Positions 60,000 to 64,000 of a DNA stretch of 64,000 nucleotides are shown here, one piece after another (positions within the stretch are counted from its first letter, which is position 1; each line of letters opens with the position of its first letter). Origin of the DNA: an uncultured Acidimicrobiales bacterium. Lineage in GTDB: Bacteria > Actinomycetota > Acidimicrobiia > Acidimicrobiales > Aldehydirespiratoraceae. The position numbers were made by a program, and so were the translations under genes. Location: assembly GCA_958296055.1 (NCBI GenBank), contig CATQHS010000001.1, positions 1,584,277-1,648,276 on the forward strand, given 5' to 3'. Below the pieces are notes generated by a model. That model was not told where the DNA came from and searched no databases. It saw only the letters and a program-made list of their open reading frames with translations.

Positions 60000-60959
60000 G
60001 TGGCGGACCACCTGGCCAGAGACCGGGTTCTGACCTGCGTCATAGCGGGGCTGGGACGGCTGGACGACTCCCGGCTGGTCCTGACTGGCGGGACACTGCT
60101 CAGGATCTGCGGGTTCGAGCACTATCGATTTTCGGAGGACTTGGACTTCGACTGGCTCGGAAGCCGGCGATCCTTCGCGAAGGCGGTGCGGCGAGCCTGG
60201 CCGACGATCAGATCCCTGGCCCATTCTCACAACCCGGCGGCTGACATATCCGAGCATTCGGTCCGTATCAGCCATGACGACGCCGACGGCCAGCACAACA
60301 ACGATCTGAAGGTCGATTGCAACGACTATCCCCTGCTGCGCCGCAGGATCTACGACCGCCCGAATTGCATGTGGACGGTGAGAGATCGGTACGGGGATCT
60401 GGGCGCGCCGACGCTCATTCGGGGCCTCACTTTGGAGTCCGTCGCGGCGAGCAAGATCGGCTGCTTGTCGGCCCGGCGGGCCCCCCGCGATCTGTACGAC
60501 CTGCACCGGCTGATGAAAGCGGACGCGGTGGACATGGACGCCGCCTGGTCCTTGTATCTGGATCTGTGGGAGCGCTATCGGATCGACAAGCGGCTGGGCC
60601 CCGGCAGGCGCCTGGCGCGGCGCTGGAAGCCCGATCCGCACCCGGTGTACCTGAAAGAGCACTTCCTGGGAGGGCGGAGGGCGCTCGCCGGGCTTTGGGC
60701 AGCGACGATGCCGGAATTGCTTTCGGGCGACCAGCGCCCCGGCGGGCCGCCCGGCTTCAACCATTGCTACGACACAGTGTCGGAATGGGTCTCACACAAG
60801 CATGAGCGATACCTGGCCGAATACCCAGGCGACAGCAACCCCTTCACCGACGCCGCCAGGTATCAAAAGCGAACGCGAAGGACCGCCCGCCAACGGGAGG
60901 CGTACCACAGGCGCCGCTTGGCCGCGCGGTCATCCGTGCCCGGCGGCGCTGGGCCGTGA
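60000..60959 (+). CDS. abiEii: AbiEii-type nucleotidyltransferase toxin
   Basis: GTG 60000 is chosen because it lies directly after the AbiEi stop; the much longer upstream frame is a shadow. The 319-residue product has the DNA polymerase beta-like motif LVLTGGTLLRICGFEHYRFS EDLDFDW, followed by LKVDCNDYP, LTLESVAASKIGCLSARRAP RDLYDL (the K-x8-R-x2-RDLYD block of AbiEii). These enzymes inactivate tRNA or other targets by adding nucleotides and cause growth arrest on phage infection. All key motifs are present, so it is probably functional. Confidence 0.8.
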   Translation: MADHLARDRVLTCVIAGLGRLDDSRLVLTGGTLLRICGFEHYRFSEDLDFDWLGSRRSFAKAVRRAWPTIRSLAHSHNPAADISEHSVRISHDDADGQHNNDLKVDCNDYPLLRRRIYDRPNCMWTVRDRYGDLGAPTLIRGLTLESVAASKIGCLSARRAPRDLYDLHRLMKADAVDMDAAWSLYLDLWERYRIDKRLGPGRRLARRWKPDPHPVYLKEHFLGGRRALAGLWAATMPELLSGDQRPGGPPGFNHCYDTVSEWVSHKHERYLAEYPGDSNPFTDAARYQKRTRRTARQREAYHRRRLAARSSVPGGAGP

Positions 60960-61007
60960 CGGTCTTCAGAAGCCGACTTCCCGCCGCCGGCGCTGCGGGG
61001 ACGCGCT

Positions 61008-63833
61008 CTAATCGGTGTGGTCGCCTAGGTAGGAGCGGATCACGTCGGGGTGGGAGGTCACCTCGGCCGGGGAGCCCAGGGCGATGACCTGGCCGACCTC
61101 CAGGGCCATCATCCGGTCGCAGACCTCGGTGAGCAGGGCCACGTCGTGCTCGATGATCACGAAGGTCACGCCGTGGTCGGCGGCGATCTGGTCCAGCACC
61201 CCGGCCAGCCGCTCGGTTTCGGAATGGGCGATCCCGGCCGACGGCTCGTCGAGCAGCAGCAGGCGGGGGGACAGCGCCAGGCACGTCGCCAGCTCCACCA
61301 GCCGTCGAGCCCCGGTGGGGACGGTGCTCAGGGGCTGCGAGGCCCATCGATCCAAGCCGAAGTAGCGCAGCAACTCGGAGGGGTTCTCGGGGCCCGACGA
61401 AGAGGCCAGCTCCAGCGTTTCCAGCACGGTCATGGTCGGGAACAGCCGGGCGTTCTGGAAGGAGCGCACCAGCCCGGCCCGGCTGCGGCGCTCGGGGGGA
61501 TGCGAGGAAACGTCGGCGCCGGCGAAGCGCACCGACCCGGAGTCGGGACGGACGAAGCCGCCGATCATCTCGAACAGGGTCGTCTTGCCCGCCCCGTTGG
61601 GCCCGATGATGCCCAGGCGGTCGCCCTCGGCTACCGAGAAGCTCACCCCGTCCACGGCCAGGGTGCCCCCGAAGCGCTTGGACAGCCCCTCCACCACCAG
61701 CAGGTCCTCGGCCCGCTCCCCGTCGGTCCGGCCAGCCGCGGCCCGCAGGTGCAGAGTCGGCGCCCCGGCCGCGGGCCGGAGTCTGAGGTCCATCTCTCCG
61801 ATGGCCAGCTCCTCGGGGGCGGGCTCTCCAGGAGCGGACTCCTCGGAGGCGGGCTCTCCGGGAGCGAGCTCCTCGGGGGTCGGCACCCAGGAGGCGGTCG
61901 GCCCGGGTATCGGCTCGGCCCGGGCCGCGGCCGGGTCGAGACCGTGGCGGCGGGCCACGGCACCGACGTAGCCGTCGCGCACCTTGGCCAGCAGGGCCGA
62001 CAGCCCGCGGGGCTGCTCGAGGATCAGGATGAGCCACCCGGCGTTCAGGGCGGCCAACGGCGTCAGCCCCAGATCGAACAGCCGGGGGATGCCGATCAGG
62101 TACAGCGCCCCGAGCAGAGGCCCGATCACCCCGCCCAAGCCGCCGATGACGGCGATGGAGACGGCGTCCACGCTGCCCCGGGGAGTGAACAGGGCGGCTG
62201 AGATCTGGGTGCTGGCGAAGGCGATGACCGCACCGCCCAGCCCGGCCAGCGCCCCCGCCACCCCGTAGGAGCCGAGCTTCACCGCGCTGGCCCGAGTCCC
62301 CAGGGCCCGGGCCGAGTCCTCGTTGTCGCGGACGGCCCGGAGGCGGCGGCCGAAACCGGACCGGCGGGCCAGCGCGGCCGCGGCCGCGGCCACCACGAAA
62401 GCGGCCAGGGCGGCGTAGTAGTACGAGCGGGACGTGGTCAGCTCCACGCCCAGGAACCGGCGCGGCGGCGCAGACACGCCGGTGCGCCCGAAGGCCCAGT
62501 CCTGGCGCAGCAGCCAGCCCGAGGCCATGAGGGTGAAGGCCAGGGTGGCCACGCCCAAGAGCTGACCCCGGACCCGCAGGGCGGGCAGCCCCACCACCGC
62601 GGCCGCCGCCCCGCCCGCGGCGGCGGCGCAGGCCATGGCCGCCACCAGGCTGCCGGTCTCCCGCAGCACCGGGACGGCGACCAGGGCGCCGACCGCGGCG
62701 AAGGCGACCTGGCCCAAAGAGAGCTGTCCGCCGATCCCGGTGAGCAGGCTCACCGACACGGCCACCACCGCGAACCCGAACACGACGGCCAGCACAAAGG
62801 CGTGCTGGTTGCTCAGCCACACCGGGGCCAGCGCGGCCGCGGCCACGCCCAGCCCGGCCATGCCCGCAGGGGCCCAGCGGACCAGCGGGAGCCGCCGATA
62901 GGCGGCGGGGATCGGCGGCGCCGGGGCCAGGTCGGCCCAGCGGTCCTCGGGCTCGCGGCCCCGGCGGAAGCGGGACTGCAAGCCGACCCCGACGAAGACC
63001 AGCGCGAACACGGCCACCTCGAACGTGCCGGCCGCGCCGGGCTTGGAGGCGAAGACGGCCTCCATGACCCCCAGCCCCACGCCGGCCGCGAAGGTGACCG
63101 GCAGGTTGGCGAAGCGGGCCAGGGCGGCGGCGGCCAGGCCCCGCAGCAGGAAGCCGGGGCCGAGCGAGTCGGGCGTGACCACCCCTTTGGAGGGCAGGAC
63201 CAGAAGGGCGGAGAAGGTGGCGATGGCCCCGGCCAGGCCCCAGGCCAGCATGGACATGTTGGCGGGGGCGGCCCCGGCCAAGGTGGCCGCGTCGGGGTTG
63301 GAGGCGGCGCCCCGCATGGCGATGCCGTAGCGGGACCTCCACAGGAACAGCCCCAGCGCCCCCAGCACGACCGGGGTGAGCACCATCAGCGCGGTCAGAG
63401 ACGGGCTGACGAACAGCGGGCCCACCTCGAAGTCCCAGAAGAAGGGAGGCAGGGGGAAGTTGCGCCCGCCCAGGCCCCCCGAGTTGAACGAGAGGGCCAG
63501 CAGCAGCAGGGCCTCGCCGATCCCCAGGGTGGCGACCATGGCCAAGACCCGGGGGGCGGCGTCGAGCCGCCGGATGATCCCGGCGTGGAGCCCGGCCCCG
63601 ATCAACCCGCCGCACAGCAACGCGGCCGGGAAGCCCAGCAGGTACGGGACCCCGTAGCGGCCCACCACCACCGCGAACAGCCCGGCCGCGAACAGGCCGA
63701 CCGCGCCGTGGGCGAAGTTGATGACCCGGCTGGAGCGGTAGGTGAGGACCAGGCCGATGCCGAGCAGGGCGTACCCCAGCCCGGTCATGGCGCCGAGCAG
63801 CAGCACCGGCCCGGTGAAGTCGTAACCGCTCAC
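61008..63833 (-). CDS. fused LivH-LivM-LivG branched-chain amino acid ABC transporter
   Basis: The 941-residue chain joins three normally separate proteins. LivH-like permease covers about 1-285 (GLGYALLGIGLVLTYRSSRV INFAHGA). LivM-like permease covers about 315-640 (LSLLTGIGGQLSLGQVAFAA, RAVRDNEDSARALGTRASAV). An acidic Pro/Glu linker, with GEPASEESAPGEP repeats, precedes the LivG-like ATPase (about 700-941): Walker A GIIGPNGAGKTT, Walker B RLLLLDEPSAGI, H-loop VIIEHD. The signature is VPTGARRLVELA instead of LSGGQ-like. It imports branched-chain amino acids, amides or related acids. LivF follows downstream. Confidence 0.85.
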   Translation of the reverse strand: MSGYDFTGPVLLLGAMTGLGYALLGIGLVLTYRSSRVINFAHGAVGLFAAGLFAVVVGRYGVPYLLGFPAALLCGGLIGAGLHAGIIRRLDAAPRVLAMVATLGIGEALLLLALSFNSGGLGGRNFPLPPFFWDFEVGPLFVSPSLTALMVLTPVVLGALGLFLWRSRYGIAMRGAASNPDAATLAGAAPANMSMLAWGLAGAIATFSALLVLPSKGVVTPDSLGPGFLLRGLAAAALARFANLPVTFAAGVGLGVMEAVFASKPGAAGTFEVAVFALVFVGVGLQSRFRRGREPEDRWADLAPAPPIPAAYRRLPLVRWAPAGMAGLGVAAAALAPVWLSNQHAFVLAVVFGFAVVAVSVSLLTGIGGQLSLGQVAFAAVGALVAVPVLRETGSLVAAMACAAAAGGAAAAVVGLPALRVRGQLLGVATLAFTLMASGWLLRQDWAFGRTGVSAPPRRFLGVELTTSRSYYYAALAAFVVAAAAAALARRSGFGRRLRAVRDNEDSARALGTRASAVKLGSYGVAGALAGLGGAVIAFASTQISAALFTPRGSVDAVSIAVIGGLGGVIGPLLGALYLIGIPRLFDLGLTPLAALNAGWLILILEQPRGLSALLAKVRDGYVGAVARRHGLDPAAARAEPIPGPTASWVPTPEELAPGEPASEESAPGEPAPEELAIGEMDLRLRPAAGAPTLHLRAAAGRTDGERAEDLLVVEGLSKRFGGTLAVDGVSFSVAEGDRLGIIGPNGAGKTTLFEMIGGFVRPDSGSVRFAGADVSSHPPERRSRAGLVRSFQNARLFPTMTVLETLELASSSGPENPSELLRYFGLDRWASQPLSTVPTGARRLVELATCLALSPRLLLLDEPSAGIAHSETERLAGVLDQIAADHGVTFVIIEHDVALLTEVCDRMMALEVGQVIALGSPAEVTSHPDVIRSYLGDHTD

Positions 63834-63886
63834 GACGACGGGGCGAGGCTCACGGAACCAGGCTCACGGGGCGAGGCCCACGGGGC

Positions 63887-64000
63887 TCACGGGGCCGGGC
63901 GCGTGTCGGCCAGGTACACCGAGCGCATGAGGTCGGCCATGGTCTCGGGGTCGGCGACCGGGCCCCGGTGGCGGATCTCGCCCTTCTCCATCACGTAGGC
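63887..64000 (-). CDS. LivF-type ABC ATPase, 3' end only
   Basis: The minus-strand frame reads in from the window edge: AYVMEKGEIRHRGPVADPET MADLMRSVYLADTRPAP, then TGA (63887-63889). This is the C-terminal strand and helix of LivF (A-x-V-M/L-x-x-G-x-I ... L ... YL). It lies immediately upstream of the LivHMG fusion on the minus strand, as expected for a Liv operon. Confidence 0.75.
   Translation of the reverse strand, partial: AYVMEKGEIRHRGPVADPETMADLMRSVYLADTRPAP

Noticed and set aside
60844-63615. 923-codon minus-strand frame
   Set aside because: It is a frame shadow of the Liv fusion gene at 61008-63833, whose frame carries the permease and ATPase motifs.
1-64000. tRNA, rRNA and CRISPR loci
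   Set aside because: I looked for cloverleaf T-arm patterns (GGTTCGAATCC-like), rRNA core sequences and regularly spaced repeats and found none that I could support.

Overview
The window comes from a high-GC bacterium, most likely an actinobacterium of the Acidimicrobiia type. The evidence is third-position GC bias, frequent GTG starts, actinobacterial DUF222/HNH and DUF6338 families, TadE-like pilus proteins, LysM and proline-rich surface proteins, and an AbiE system. Islands of clearly lower GC (about 4.6-5.8, 9.5-10.6, 12.4-14.1, 19.8-22.5, 26.1-26.6 and 39.6-41.1 kb) carry defence-like or glycosyltransferase genes and look horizontally acquired. The lineage call is inference.

Region 1 (1-26 kb) is a mobile-element and defence scrap yard. 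It holds an IS3 fragment, three IS481-family remnants plus solitary ends that sit next to NCTAGN targets, a decayed acyl-CoA dehydrogenase, a truncated cytosine methyltransferase and a truncated DUF222 protein. Among these are intact AT-rich cargo genes: a zinc-finger HNH-like protein, a HEPN-like protein, a DUF6338 protein, three GT-C membrane glycosyltransferase-like proteins, and an orotate phosphoribosyltransferase-like gene with two small partners. A small TadE-like cluster lies at 16.7-18.1 kb.

Region 2 (25.5-37.1 kb) starts with a two-gene pair, a two-TM protein and a ThsB-like TIR protein. A surface and transport block follows: an alpha/beta-hydrolase lipoprotein, a TadG-like protein, a giant LysM/proline-rich membrane protein, a Liv-type binding lipoprotein, and a complete NitT/TauT-type ABC transporter.

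Region 3 (37.1-46.6 kb) is an island, with its edge marked by a 177-bp direct repeat of the ABC ATPase 3' end. It contains four NYN-domain RNase-like loci, a KAP P-loop NTPase, and five copies of a compact module made of a sigma70-like promoter with an exact 17-nt spacer followed by two hairpins. The NYN genes and these modules recur together, and one NYN gene lies inside a 114-bp inverted repeat.

Region 4 (46.6-59 kb) is the most striking. Divergent operons encode homologues of nearly every step of plant chlorophyll breakdown: a NYC1/NOL-like SDR, a chlorophyllase-like hydrolase, a MES/pheophorbidase-like esterase, a pheophorbide-a-oxygenase-like Rieske enzyme, and one or two red-chlorophyll-catabolite-reductase-like proteins. 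With them are four lipocalin-like (calycin) proteins, a DUF3891 protein, a CitE-like lyase and an ABM-domain monooxygenase. Two palindromic operator-like sites lie at its divergent promoters. I infer a bacterial tetrapyrrole (chlorophyll or bilin) catabolic cluster.

Region 5 (59-64 kb) carries a broken toxin-antitoxin pair, an AbiEi/AbiEii pair, and a Liv-type ABC transporter in which LivH, LivM and LivG are fused into one polypeptide, followed by the cut-off end of LivF.
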